Positions 30,593 to 39,271 of a stretch of DNA of 64,000 bases are shown one piece after another. The position numbers were made by a program, and so were the translations under genes. The stretch lies in assembly GCA_947629245.1 (NCBI GenBank), contig CANRDC010000005.1, positions 1 to 64,000 of the forward strand, given 5' to 3'. Position 1 is the first letter of the stretch. Every line of letters starts with the position of its first letter. This stretch comes from an uncultured Oscillospiraceae bacterium (GTDB lineage Bacteria; Bacillota; Clostridia; Oscillospirales; Oscillospiraceae). Below the pieces are notes generated by a model. The model was not told where the DNA came from and ran no database searches. It saw only the letters and a list, made by a program, of their open reading frames with translations.

Positions 30593-32695
30593 ATGAGAAA
30601 GCTGATAAGTACAGGCAGGCTCGTGTTCCTGGGCTTTTTCGTCCTGGCTGTGCTGAGCGTGTTTTTCGTCAAGCTGTACCAGCTCCAGATCGTGGAGGGC
30701 AAGCAAAACTACGAAAAGTCCATCAACTCCATCATCTCCCACGAGGACGTGATCGCCGCCCGCGGCAATATCATGGACCGGTACGGCAGGCTGCTGGTGT
30801 CCAACCGCAACTGCAACAACCTGCTCATCAAGGACGACGAGCTGCTCATGAACGACGACATCTCCATCGCCGAGGCCAACGAGATCATCCTGGAGATGTG
30901 CTCCATCATCGAGGCCAACGGCGACCACTACAACGACGAGCTGCCTATCACCATGACGCCCCCCTGGGAATTCACGGACATGTCCTCCACCCAGTCTCTG
31001 CTGCTGAACGCCTGGCTGGCCGCCAACAAGCTGGACCCGGACGCCTCCGCCGTGGAGGTCATGGCCAAGATGCGCTCCCGGTACAACATCGACGGCAACT
31101 ACTCCGCCGAGGACATGCGTATCATCGCGGGCGTTCGCTACTGCGTGAACGTGCGCTGGGTCATCCCCACCTCCGACTATATTTTCGCCCAGGACGTGTC
31201 CATCAACACCATCACCTCCCTCATGGAGGCCGACCTGCCCGGCTTTGAGGTGCAGGTCAGTTACCTGCGAGAATACAACACCACCTACGCCTCCCATATC
31301 CTGGGCTACACTGGCCTCATGAGCGCCGAGCAGTACGAACGCTATCGGGATCTTGACTATCCCCTGAACGCCATCGTGGGCCAGTCCGGCGTGGAGGCCG
31401 CCTTCGAGGAGCTTCTCCACGGGGTGGACGGCGAGGTCGAGATCACCCGCACCGCGGACGGCATCGTCACCAATACCGCCTACACCAAGACCCCCAAGCC
31501 CGGCAACAACATCTACCTGACGCTGGACATCAAGCTCCAGGCCGCCGCCGAGTCCACCCTGGCCAACTACATCGAGACCACCAACGAGCAGACGGAGAAG
31601 GACAATGAGAAGTACCGGCAAAACCACCAGTTGAGCGAGGTCCGGGAGCTGATCACCGGCGGCGCCATCGTGGCCATCGACGTGAACACCGGGGAGCCGC
31701 TGGCCATGGCCAGTTACCCATCCTTCAACCTGGAGACGTACTGGGACGATTACGAGACGCTGCTGGAGGCGGAGAACAACCCCCTGGTGAACCGGGTGCT
31801 GTCGGGCCTGTACTCCCCCGGCTCCACCTGGAAGCCCATCGTGGCCGTGACGGGCCTGTCCACGGGCTTTCTCGGGGCGGACACCACCATCACCTGCACC
31901 ACCATCTTCGACAAATACATCAACGACGGCTACGCCCCCGGCTGCACCGGCGGTCCCCACGGGCCCCTGAACGTCAGCGGCGCGCTGACCTATAGCTGCA
32001 ATTACTTCTTCTTCACCGTGGGCGACAATGTGGGCATCGACGCCATCGACAAATACGCCGCCGAGCTCGGCATGGGCATGCCCACCGGCATCGAGCTGGC
32101 CGAGGCCACCGGACGGGTGGCGTCCCCGGCCTACAAGGCCCAGCTTTACGAGGGCACCCGCGACCAGGCCTGGTACGCCGCCGACACCCTGCTGGCCTCC
32201 ATCGGCCAGGGCCTTACCGGCATCACGCCTATGCAGCTGGGCCGGTACGCCGCCGCCATCGCCAACGGCGGCACGGTGTACAGCTGCTCCCTGCTCAAGT
32301 CCGCCTCCAGCTACGACTACTCCGAGAGCGTCTACGAGCGGGAGCCGGAGGTCATCAACGAGGTGGACACCAGTCCCGACACATGGAACCTGATCCACGA
32401 GGGCATGCGGGGCGCCGTCACCAACCGAGGAGGTACCGCGTGGTCATCGTTTTTGAACTTTGGCTGGAACGTGGCCGCCAAAACGGGCACTACCGAGACC
32501 GGCAGCAGCACCAACGACGCCTTCTTCATCTGCTTCGCCCCCTATGAGGACCCGCAGATCGCCGTGGCCGTCGCCATCGAGAACGGTTCCCGAGGCGCCA
32601 ACCTGGGCGTTATGGCCCGGGATATGCTCCAGTATTACTTCGACTTCCAGGTGAGTACCCAGAACACGGAAAACGAACTGACCCTGCTGCGCTGA
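30593..32695 (+). CDS. mrdA: Class B penicillin-binding protein 2 (elongation transpeptidase)
   Basis: The 700-residue protein has an N-terminal anchor helix (about 8-29), a dimerisation/pedestal region (about 55-330) containing the HILGYTG and GQSGVEAAFEELLHG motifs, and a transpeptidase domain with S411-T-W-K414 (catalytic Ser), S468-C-N470 and K630-T-G632. It cross-links peptidoglycan during elongation together with MreC/MreD and RodA. The spacing and order fit the mreCD-mrdA cluster. A longer-than-usual linker with NEQTEKDNEKYRQ lies before the catalytic part. The ribosome site is weak (AGAAAGG). Confidence 0.93.
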   Translation: MRKLISTGRLVFLGFFVLAVLSVFFVKLYQLQIVEGKQNYEKSINSIISHEDVIAARGNIMDRYGRLLVSNRNCNNLLIKDDELLMNDDISIAEANEIILEMCSIIEANGDHYNDELPITMTPPWEFTDMSSTQSLLLNAWLAANKLDPDASAVEVMAKMRSRYNIDGNYSAEDMRIIAGVRYCVNVRWVIPTSDYIFAQDVSINTITSLMEADLPGFEVQVSYLREYNTTYASHILGYTGLMSAEQYERYRDLDYPLNAIVGQSGVEAAFEELLHGVDGEVEITRTADGIVTNTAYTKTPKPGNNIYLTLDIKLQAAAESTLANYIETTNEQTEKDNEKYRQNHQLSEVRELITGGAIVAIDVNTGEPLAMASYPSFNLETYWDDYETLLEAENNPLVNRVLSGLYSPGSTWKPIVAVTGLSTGFLGADTTITCTTIFDKYINDGYAPGCTGGPHGPLNVSGALTYSCNYFFFTVGDNVGIDAIDKYAAELGMGMPTGIELAEATGRVASPAYKAQLYEGTRDQAWYAADTLLASIGQGLTGITPMQLGRYAAAIANGGTVYSCSLLKSASSYDYSESVYEREPEVINEVDTSPDTWNLIHEGMRGAVTNRGGTAWSSFLNFGWNVAAKTGTTETGSSTNDAFFICFAPYEDPQIAVAVAIENGSRGANLGVMARDMLQYYFDFQVSTQNTENELTLLR

Positions 32696-32752
32696 CGCCG
32701 CGCGGCCCCTGACAGAACAACAACACGTCGACACCGACTTAGGAGGTACGTT

Positions 32753-33163
32753 ATGAATATCGCACTGATGGCCCACGACGGAAAAAAGGAGCTGATGGTC
32801 CAGTTCTGCATCGCCTACTGCAGCATCCTGGCGGAACACACCATCATCGCCACGAACGCCACCGGCAGACTGGTCAGCGAGGCCACGGGTCTGCCCATCG
32901 AGCTTTATATGAGCGCGTCCCAGGGGGGCGTACAGCAGATCGGCGCCCGGATCGCCTACAACGAGATCGACTTGGTCATGTTCTTCGCCGACCCCTATCA
33001 CCCGGAGCTGTTCGGGCCCGTCAACGAGATCAGCCTTCTCTGCGCCGCCCACAACATTCCCTTCGCCTCCAACGTGGCCACGGCGGAGGTGCTGGTCCAG
33101 GGCCTGCGCAGAGGCGACTTCGCCTGGCGCGACATCGTCAATCCGAAAAGCAAGATAAAATAA
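32753..33163 (+). CDS. mgsA: Methylglyoxal synthase-like protein with altered active site
   Basis: The 136-residue protein aligns over its length with MgsA, which turns dihydroxyacetone phosphate into methylglyoxal and phosphate: AHDGKKELM at the start, ATGRLVSEATG, FFADP and NVATAEVLV. The segment equivalent to E. coli GPMGGDQQVG reads SASQGGVQQIG, so the catalytic-base position (Asp71 in E. coli) is Val60 here. The loop with His98 is different and one residue shorter, and the Arg of ALLR is Cys. Activity is therefore doubtful, or this subfamily uses other residues. AGGAGG precedes the ATG. It follows the shape genes, a common clostridial placement. Confidence 0.8.
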   Translation: MNIALMAHDGKKELMVQFCIAYCSILAEHTIIATNATGRLVSEATGLPIELYMSASQGGVQQIGARIAYNEIDLVMFFADPYHPELFGPVNEISLLCAAHNIPFASNVATAEVLVQGLRRGDFAWRDIVNPKSKIK

Positions 33164-33229
33164 GCTGCAAGACCGCTGGCGGCAGCCGGAGACGGCTGCC
33201 GTTAATACCGTTAACGATAAGGAGCATCT

Positions 33230-34567
33230 ATGGAACGGATCAAGCCCCGGACCCTGTCCGGGTTTATGGAGCTGCTCCCCGCCAAACAGGCCCAGATGGA
33301 CGCGGTGCTGGACGTGCTGCGCCGCACCTATGAGCTGTACGGCTTCACCGGCATCGACACCCCCGCCATCGAGGCGGCGGAGGTGCTGCTGGCCAAGGGC
33401 GGCGGCGAGACGGAAAAGCAGATCTACCGCTTCGCCAAGGGCGACAGCGACCTGGCCCTGCGCTTCGACCTGACGGTCCCCCTGGCCAAGTACGTGGCCA
33501 TGAACTACGGCCAGCTGGCCTTCCCCTTCCGCCGGTACCAGATCGGCAAGGTCTACCGGGGCGAGCGGGCCCAGCGGGGCCGGTTCCGGGAGTTCTACCA
33601 GGCCGACATCGACGTGATCGGCGACGGCGCGCTGGATATCGCCAACGAGGCGGAAATGCCCGCCGTCATCTGCGAGGCGTTCCGCCGACTGGGGCTGGAA
33701 CGGTTCCGCATCCGGATGAATAACCGGAAGGTCCTCAACGGCCTTTTTCAGTACCTGGGCGTGAAGGACCAGGCCCCGGCGGTGATGACCGCGGTGGACA
33801 AGCTGGAGAAGATCGGCCCGGAGAAGGTCTCCGGTATCCTGACGGAGCTGGGCATGACGGCGGAGAAGGCGGCGGAGCTTTTGGACATCCTGTCCTCGCC
33901 CGATCCCATGGGCACGCTGGAGGCGCTCTCCGGGAAGTGCCCCGCCCTGGACGAGGGCGTGGCGGAGCTGAAGGCCGTGACGGCGCTGCTGCCGGGCCTT
34001 GGCGTGCCGGACGACAAATGGCGGGTGGACCTGACCATCGCCCGGGGGCTGGATTACTACACCGGCACGGTGTATGAGACCCAGCTTCTGGACTATCCGG
34101 AGGTTGGCTCTGTCTGCTCCGGGGGCCGGTACGACGACCTGGCCGGATACTACACCGACAGGAAGCTGCCCGGCGTGGGCATCTCCATCGGCGTGACCCG
34201 GCTTTTCTACATCCTGCAGGAGCAGGGGCTTTTGAACGACGCGGTCCCCACCGCCCCCTGCGACGCGCTGGTGATCCCCCTGGGGGACGAGCTGGGCTAC
34301 GCCGTCCGATGCGCCGCCGCCCTCAGAAGCGCCGGGGTCCGGACCCAGGTCTATACGGAGAAGAAAAAGGCCAAGGCCAAGTTCGCCTATGCGGATAAGC
34401 TGCGTATCCCCTACGCCGTGGTGGTGGGCGAGGACGAGGCCGCCGGCGGTACGGTGGGGCTGAAGGACCTGCGGGCCGGGGGCCAGGTCACCGTGTCCCC
34501 GGCGGAGGCCGCCCGAATCATCCAAGATAGTCTGAATACGCCGGTCACACCGGTGAAGGAGAAATAA
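33230..34567 (+). CDS. hisS: Histidine-tRNA ligase
   Basis: The 445-residue class II synthetase has motif 1 in the PLLP-type opening region, motif 2 (RRYQIGKVYRGERAQRGRFREFYQADIDVIG, about 103-133), and the histidine-specific GLDYYTGTVYE (about 274-284). Motif 3 is GVGISIGVTRL (about 320-330). A C-terminal anticodon-binding domain follows (about 345-430). Presence of this last domain and the intact HisA motif argue for HisS rather than the HisZ paralogue. AAGGAGCATCT precedes the ATG. aspS follows by 3 bp, the hisS-aspS order usual in Firmicutes. No T-box was seen in the 66-bp gap upstream. Confidence 0.93.
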   Translation: MERIKPRTLSGFMELLPAKQAQMDAVLDVLRRTYELYGFTGIDTPAIEAAEVLLAKGGGETEKQIYRFAKGDSDLALRFDLTVPLAKYVAMNYGQLAFPFRRYQIGKVYRGERAQRGRFREFYQADIDVIGDGALDIANEAEMPAVICEAFRRLGLERFRIRMNNRKVLNGLFQYLGVKDQAPAVMTAVDKLEKIGPEKVSGILTELGMTAEKAAELLDILSSPDPMGTLEALSGKCPALDEGVAELKAVTALLPGLGVPDDKWRVDLTIARGLDYYTGTVYETQLLDYPEVGSVCSGGRYDDLAGYYTDRKLPGVGISIGVTRLFYILQEQGLLNDAVPTAPCDALVIPLGDELGYAVRCAAALRSAGVRTQVYTEKKKAKAKFAYADKLRIPYAVVVGEDEAAGGTVGLKDLRAGGQVTVSPAEAARIIQDSLNTPVTPVKEK

Positions 34568-34570
34568 AAC

Positions 34571-36349
34571 ATGACACAGATGCGCACCCATACCTGCAAT
34601 GAGCTCCGGCTTGAAAACGCCGGGGAGAAGGTGAAGATCGTCGGCTGGATGGAGAACGTCCGGGAGGTCGGTTCCTCCCTGGCCTTCATCGTCATCCGGG
34701 ACTTTTACGGCACCACCCAGGTGGTGGCCGAGACGGAGGAGATGGTGAAGGCCTTCCGGGCCATCACCAAGGAGAGCACCGTGTCCGTGACCGGCACGGT
34801 CCGGGAGCGGGACAGCAAAAACCCCAAGCTCCCCACCGGCGACATCGAGATCGTCCCGGAGGCAGTGGAGGTGCTGGGCCGCTGCCACTATAACGAGCTG
34901 CCCTTCGAGATCAACCGCAGCCGGGAGGCGGACGAGAGCCTGCGGCTGAAGCACCGGTATCTGGACCTTCGCAACCCGGCGGTGAAGAAGAACATCATCC
35001 TGCGGTGCAATGTGGTGGCCGCTTTGCGCGCCGCCATGCTCTCCCACGATTTTCTGGAGATCACCACCCCCATCCTGACGGCCTCCAGTCCGGAGGGCGC
35101 ACGGGACTATCTGGTGCCCGCCCGGAAGCATCCGGGCAAGTTCTATGCCCTGCCCCAGGCCCCCCAGCAGTTCAAGCAGCTTCTCATGACCTCCGGCTTC
35201 GACAGGTACTTCCAGATCGCCCCCTGCTTCCGGGATGAGGACGCCCGCGGCGACCGGTCCCCCGGCGAGTTCTATCAGCTGGATATGGAGATGGCCTTCG
35301 CCACCCAGGAGGACGTGTTCGCCGTCATTGAGGACGTGCTGCCCCCCATCTTCGCCAAGTACGGCACCTACGACGTGGCCTCCAAGCCCCCCTTCCGGCG
35401 CATCAGCTTCAACGACGCCATGGAGACCTACGGCACCGACAAGCCGGACCTGCGCATCGATCTGACCGTGAAGGACATGACCGCCATTGCCAAGGCCACG
35501 GAGGGCTTCCAGCCCTTCCAGGACGCGGCGGTGGTGAAGCTGGTGCCCTGCACCAGCTCGGCGCTGACGAGAAAGCAGATCGACAAGCTCTGCGACGACG
35601 TTTCCGTCCAGGCGGGTGCGAAGCCCTACTGGGTCCGGATGGACGAGAACGGCGCTCTGGTTGGCGGCGTGGCCAAGTTCCTGACGGGCCACGAGGAAGA
35701 GCTTCAGGCGCTGGGGCTGGTCCCCGGCAGTCTGGGTCTGATCGCCGCCGGGGCCAGGGACGCCGCTCTAAAGACCGCGGGCGTGGCGGTGAAGATGCTG
35801 GGCTCGGCGGTCCCCGGCCACATGGATGAGGCCCGGTACGAGTTTTGCTGGATCGTGGACTTCCCCATGTTCGAGATCGGGGAGGAGTCCGGCCGGCTGG
35901 AGTTCTGCCACAACCCCTTCTCCATGCCCAACGGCGGCCTGGAGATCCTGGAAAAGGCGGAAAAGGGCGAGGTGGACCCCCTGGACATCTACGCCTATCA
36001 GTACGACCTGGTGTGCAACGGCGTGGAGCTTTCCTCCGGCGCGGTCCGGAATCACGACCCCGACATCATGGTCAAGGCCTTTGAGATGGTGGGCCTGGGG
36101 GAGGCGGACGTGAAGGCCAAGTTCCCCGCCATGTACAACGCCTTCTGCTACGGCGCGCCCCCTCATGCGGGCATCGCCCCCGGCGTGGACCGGATGGTGA
36201 TGCTCCTGGCGGGGGAACCCTCCATCCGGGAGATCATCCCCTTCCCCATGAACAAGAACGCCCAGGACCTGATGATGGACGCCCCCGGCGTCGTGGAGCA
36301 GAAGCAGCTGGACGAGCTTCATATAGCCGTTGTGGGTGTGGAGGAATAA
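34571..36349 (+). CDS. aspS: Aspartate-tRNA ligase
   Basis: The 592-residue class IIb synthetase has an N-terminal OB anticodon-binding fold (about 1-110), motif 1 in the FLEITTPILTASSPEGARDYLVP region, motif 2 (RYFQIAPCFRDEDARGDRSPGEFYQLDMEM, about 215-245), the bacterial GAD insertion (about 290-420), and motif 3 (GAPPHAGIAPGVDRMVMLL, about 525-543). The GAD domain marks the bacterial-type enzyme. Whether it is discriminating or also charges tRNA-Asn cannot be told here. It is co-transcribed with hisS. A palindromic repeat follows the stop codon. Confidence 0.97.
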   Translation: MTQMRTHTCNELRLENAGEKVKIVGWMENVREVGSSLAFIVIRDFYGTTQVVAETEEMVKAFRAITKESTVSVTGTVRERDSKNPKLPTGDIEIVPEAVEVLGRCHYNELPFEINRSREADESLRLKHRYLDLRNPAVKKNIILRCNVVAALRAAMLSHDFLEITTPILTASSPEGARDYLVPARKHPGKFYALPQAPQQFKQLLMTSGFDRYFQIAPCFRDEDARGDRSPGEFYQLDMEMAFATQEDVFAVIEDVLPPIFAKYGTYDVASKPPFRRISFNDAMETYGTDKPDLRIDLTVKDMTAIAKATEGFQPFQDAAVVKLVPCTSSALTRKQIDKLCDDVSVQAGAKPYWVRMDENGALVGGVAKFLTGHEEELQALGLVPGSLGLIAAGARDAALKTAGVAVKMLGSAVPGHMDEARYEFCWIVDFPMFEIGEESGRLEFCHNPFSMPNGGLEILEKAEKGEVDPLDIYAYQYDLVCNGVELSSGAVRNHDPDIMVKAFEMVGLGEADVKAKFPAMYNAFCYGAPPHAGIAPGVDRMVMLLAGEPSIREIIPFPMNKNAQDLMMDAPGVVEQKQLDELHIAVVGVEE

Positions 36350-36381
36350 GCGTTTTGCGCCGCAAGGCGCACACCATACTG

Positions 36382-36526
36382 AAAGGCTCCCTTGTGCAAA
36401 GGGAGCTGTCAGCGCCAAAGGCGCTGACTGAGGGATTGTTACCAAGCTGGGATGACTTCCAAGACTGGTAACAACCCTTCCACCGCGCTTTGCGCGGTCC
36501 CCCTCCCCTTGCACAGGGGAGGCTTT
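36382..36526. repeat. Intergenic palindromic repeat, copy 4 (type II)
   Basis: The left end AAGGCTCCCTTGTGCAAAGG and right end CCCCTTGCACAGGGGAGGC are inverted to each other. Inside are hairpins CAGCGCCAAAGGCGCTG and ACCGCGCTTTGCGCGGT. The centre holds GGGATTGTTACCA and its partner TGGTAACAACCC. It is close to the reverse complement of the copy at 40538. It lies between aspS and comM and may act as their terminator. Confidence 0.85.
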
Positions 36527-36568
36527 CAACAATGTATCGCCTGGCGGCGATAAAAGGGGGTCTCGCCT

Positions 36569-38077
36569 ATGTATGCGCGCATCCGTTCCCTTGGCATCAA
36601 AGGAATAGGGGGCTACGAGGTGGAGCTGGAGACCTCCATCACCTCCGGGCTGCCCAGGCTGGACATGGTGGGTCTGCCCGACGCCGCCGTGAAGGAGGCC
36701 GCCGACCGGGTCCGGGCCGCCATCAAGCACAACGGCTGGGACTTTCCCGTCAGCCGCATCACGGTCAATCTGGCCCCGGCGGACACGAAAAAAGCCGGTA
36801 CGGTCTATGACCTGCCGGTGCTGCTGGGCATCCTGGCCGCCACGGGGCAGGTGAAGCCGCCCCAGGAGACGGACATGTTTTTCGGCGAGCTGTCCCTGAC
36901 GGGGCAGCTCCGGCCCGTTTCCGGGGCCCTGCCCATGGCCCTGGCGGCGGAGAGGGCCGGGGCAAAGCGGCTGTTCGTACCCAGGGACAACGCCGCCGAG
37001 GCGGCCTTCGCCCAAGGCGTGGAGGTCTACCCCGTGGACAACGTGCGCCAGCTGGCCGGGTTTCTGGCCGGGGAGACGCCGCTCTCCCCCGTCGCCCCCG
37101 GCGTCATCGACCCCGGCGCGTCGCCCGTGCCGGACTTTGCCGAGGTCAAGGGTCAGGAGAACGTGAAGCGGGCGCTGGAGGTGGCCGCCGCCGGGGGACA
37201 CAACGTGCTCATGGTGGGCCCTCCGGGGGCGGGAAAATCCATGCTGGCCAAGCGTCTGCCCGGCATATTGCCCGACATGAGCCGGGCCGAAGCGCTTTTG
37301 TCCACGGCCATCTGGTCCGTGGCGGGCCTGACGGGGGCGGACAGCCCCATCGTCTCCCGGCGGCCCTTCCGAGCCCCCAACCAGACCGCCTCCCGCCAGG
37401 CCCTGTCCGGCGGGGCGGACCTGCGGCCGGGGGAGATGAGCCTGGCCCATAACGGGGTACTGTTTCTGGACGAGCTGCCGGAATTCCACCGGGACGTGAT
37501 CGACCTGCTGCGCCAGCCCCTGGAGGAAGGGGAGGTCACCGTCTCCCGGGCCTCCGGCTCGGTCACCTATCCCAGCCGGTTCATGCTGGTGTGCGCCATG
37601 AATCCCTGCCGCTGCGGCTGGTACGGCCACCCCTCGGGGCGCTGCCGGTGCTCGGAGCGGTCCGTGCGGGAGTATCAGGGCAAGATCTCCGGCCCCCTGC
37701 TGGATAGGATCGACATCATGGTGGAGGTCCCGGCCCTGGAGTACGAGGAGCTGGAGGCCCGGCCCAGCGGGGAGCCGTCCTCCGCCATCAAGGCCAGGGT
37801 GGATAAGGCCAGAGCCGCCCAGCGGGCGCGGTTCGCCGGTACGTCCATCCTGGAGAACGCCCGGATGGACCCCGCCGCCATGGAAAAATACTGCGCCCTG
37901 GACGAGCAGGGCTCGGCCCTCATGAAGGGCGCTTACGAGGCCCTGGGCCTCACCGCCCGGAGCTATGACCGCATTTTGCGGGTGGCCCGGACCATCGCGG
38001 ACCTGGACGGCGCGGAGACCATCGGCCCCGTACACCTGGCCGAGGCCATACAATATAGAACTTTTCAGATCAAGTGA
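36569..38077 (+). CDS. comM: YifB/ComM-type magnesium-chelatase-like AAA+ ATPase
   Basis: The 502-residue protein has an N-terminal Lon-protease-like fold (about 1-170, GLPRLDMVGLPDAAVKEA, TVNLAPADTKK), a Mg-chelatase-type AAA+ core with Walker A GPPGAGKSM (about 213-221) and Walker B NGVLFLDELPE, and a C-terminal Mg_chelatase_C helical domain (about 400-500). It also has the CAMNPCRCGWYG zinc-type Cys motif. ComM is a hexameric branch-migration helicase in natural transformation. AAGGGGG lies 8 bases before the ATG. It is followed by thiI, 8 bp on; no competence operon is near. Confidence 0.92.
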   Translation: MYARIRSLGIKGIGGYEVELETSITSGLPRLDMVGLPDAAVKEAADRVRAAIKHNGWDFPVSRITVNLAPADTKKAGTVYDLPVLLGILAATGQVKPPQETDMFFGELSLTGQLRPVSGALPMALAAERAGAKRLFVPRDNAAEAAFAQGVEVYPVDNVRQLAGFLAGETPLSPVAPGVIDPGASPVPDFAEVKGQENVKRALEVAAAGGHNVLMVGPPGAGKSMLAKRLPGILPDMSRAEALLSTAIWSVAGLTGADSPIVSRRPFRAPNQTASRQALSGGADLRPGEMSLAHNGVLFLDELPEFHRDVIDLLRQPLEEGEVTVSRASGSVTYPSRFMLVCAMNPCRCGWYGHPSGRCRCSERSVREYQGKISGPLLDRIDIMVEVPALEYEELEARPSGEPSSAIKARVDKARAAQRARFAGTSILENARMDPAAMEKYCALDEQGSALMKGAYEALGLTARSYDRILRVARTIADLDGAETIGPVHLAEAIQYRTFQIK

Positions 38078-38085
38078 GAGTGACT

Positions 38086-39258
38086 ATGACCGATATGATC
38101 CTTTTGAAGGAGGGCGAGGTGGTCCTGAAGGGCCTGAACAAGCGCTCCTTCGAGCAGAAACTGACTTCCAACATCCGCCGACGCTTAAAGCGCTTCGGCC
38201 CCTTCACCGTCACGGCCAACCAGTCCGTCATCTACGTGGAGCCCCAAAGCCCTGACTGCGACGTGGACGGGGCGTTCCAGGCCCTGGGCCAGGTGTTCGG
38301 CGTCATGACCATGACCCGTGCCGCCGCCTGTGAGAAGGACCCGGACGCCATCGCCAAAAAGGCGGCGGAGTACCTGCATGAAGAGCTCTCCGCCGCGAAG
38401 AGCTTCAAGGTGGAGTCCCGCCGGGGGGACAAGGCGTTCCCCATGACCAGCGTACAGCTGAGCCAGTACGTGGGCGGGGAGCTGCACGACGCGTTCCCGG
38501 ACCTGACGCCGGACATGCACACGCCGGAGCTTACGGTCCATCTGGAGATCCGGGACCGGGCGGCCTACATCCACGGCCAGCCGGTGCCCGGCGCGGGCGG
38601 CCTGCCCGTGGGCACGGCGGGGTCCGCCGTGAGCCTGCTCTCCGGCGGCATCGACAGCCCCGTGTCCACCTGGATGATGGCCAAGCGGGGCATGCGCATC
38701 ATCCCGGTCCACTTCTTCTCCTTCCCCTATACCTCGGAGCTGGCCAAGCAGAAGGTGCTGGACCTGGCGCGGCTTCTGGTGCCCTGGTGCGGCCGGATGG
38801 CCGTGCAGGTGGCGCCCTTCACCCACATCCAGGAGGAGATACGGGCCAAGTGTCCGGAGGACTACTTCACCATCATCATGCGGCGCATGATGATGCGTAT
38901 CGCCTCCGCCGTCGCGGCGGATAATAACTGCGGGGCCATCATCACCGGGGAGAGCCTGGGCCAGGTGGCCAGCCAGACCATGGAGGCCATGGCCGCCACG
39001 GAGGACTGCGCGGGCGTTCCCGTGCTGCGGCCTCTGGTGGGCATGGACAAGGCGGAGGTCATCGCCGTCGCCCGGCGCATCGGCACCTTTGATACCTCCA
39101 TCCTCCCCTACGAGGACTGCTGCACCGTATTCACCCCCCGGCACCCCTGCACCCACCCCAAGCTGCGCAAAGTCCGGGAGGCGGAGAAGGACCTGGATGT
39201 GGAACCCCTGGTGGCCGAGGCCCTGGCGGGCATCGAATTTGTAAAGATCGGGTATTGA
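38086..39258 (+). CDS. thiI: tRNA 4-thiouridine synthase ThiI
   Basis: The 390-residue protein has an N-terminal ferredoxin-like and THUMP region (about 1-165, MILLKEGEVVLKGLNK), then a PP-loop adenylation domain with SGGIDSPVSTWMM (about 185-197). The TGESLGQVASQTMEAM segment and the conserved late Cys pair region YEDCCTVF (about 338-345) follow. There is no C-terminal rhodanese domain, as in Bacillus ThiI. It makes s4U8 in tRNA. The ATG at 38086 is preferred over the GTG at 38074 that overlaps the comM stop, because it yields the family N-terminus. In many Firmicutes a cysteine desulfurase gene is adjacent; here it is not. Confidence 0.93.
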   Translation: MTDMILLKEGEVVLKGLNKRSFEQKLTSNIRRRLKRFGPFTVTANQSVIYVEPQSPDCDVDGAFQALGQVFGVMTMTRAAACEKDPDAIAKKAAEYLHEELSAAKSFKVESRRGDKAFPMTSVQLSQYVGGELHDAFPDLTPDMHTPELTVHLEIRDRAAYIHGQPVPGAGGLPVGTAGSAVSLLSGGIDSPVSTWMMAKRGMRIIPVHFFSFPYTSELAKQKVLDLARLLVPWCGRMAVQVAPFTHIQEEIRAKCPEDYFTIIMRRMMMRIASAVAADNNCGAIITGESLGQVASQTMEAMAATEDCAGVPVLRPLVGMDKAEVIAVARRIGTFDTSILPYEDCCTVFTPRHPCTHPKLRKVREAEKDLDVEPLVAEALAGIEFVKIGY

Positions 39259-39271
39259 GAAAGGGATCGTT

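Noticed and set aside
33164-33229. Possible T-box before hisS
   Set aside because: The gap is only 66 bases, with one GC hairpin and no T-box sequence.
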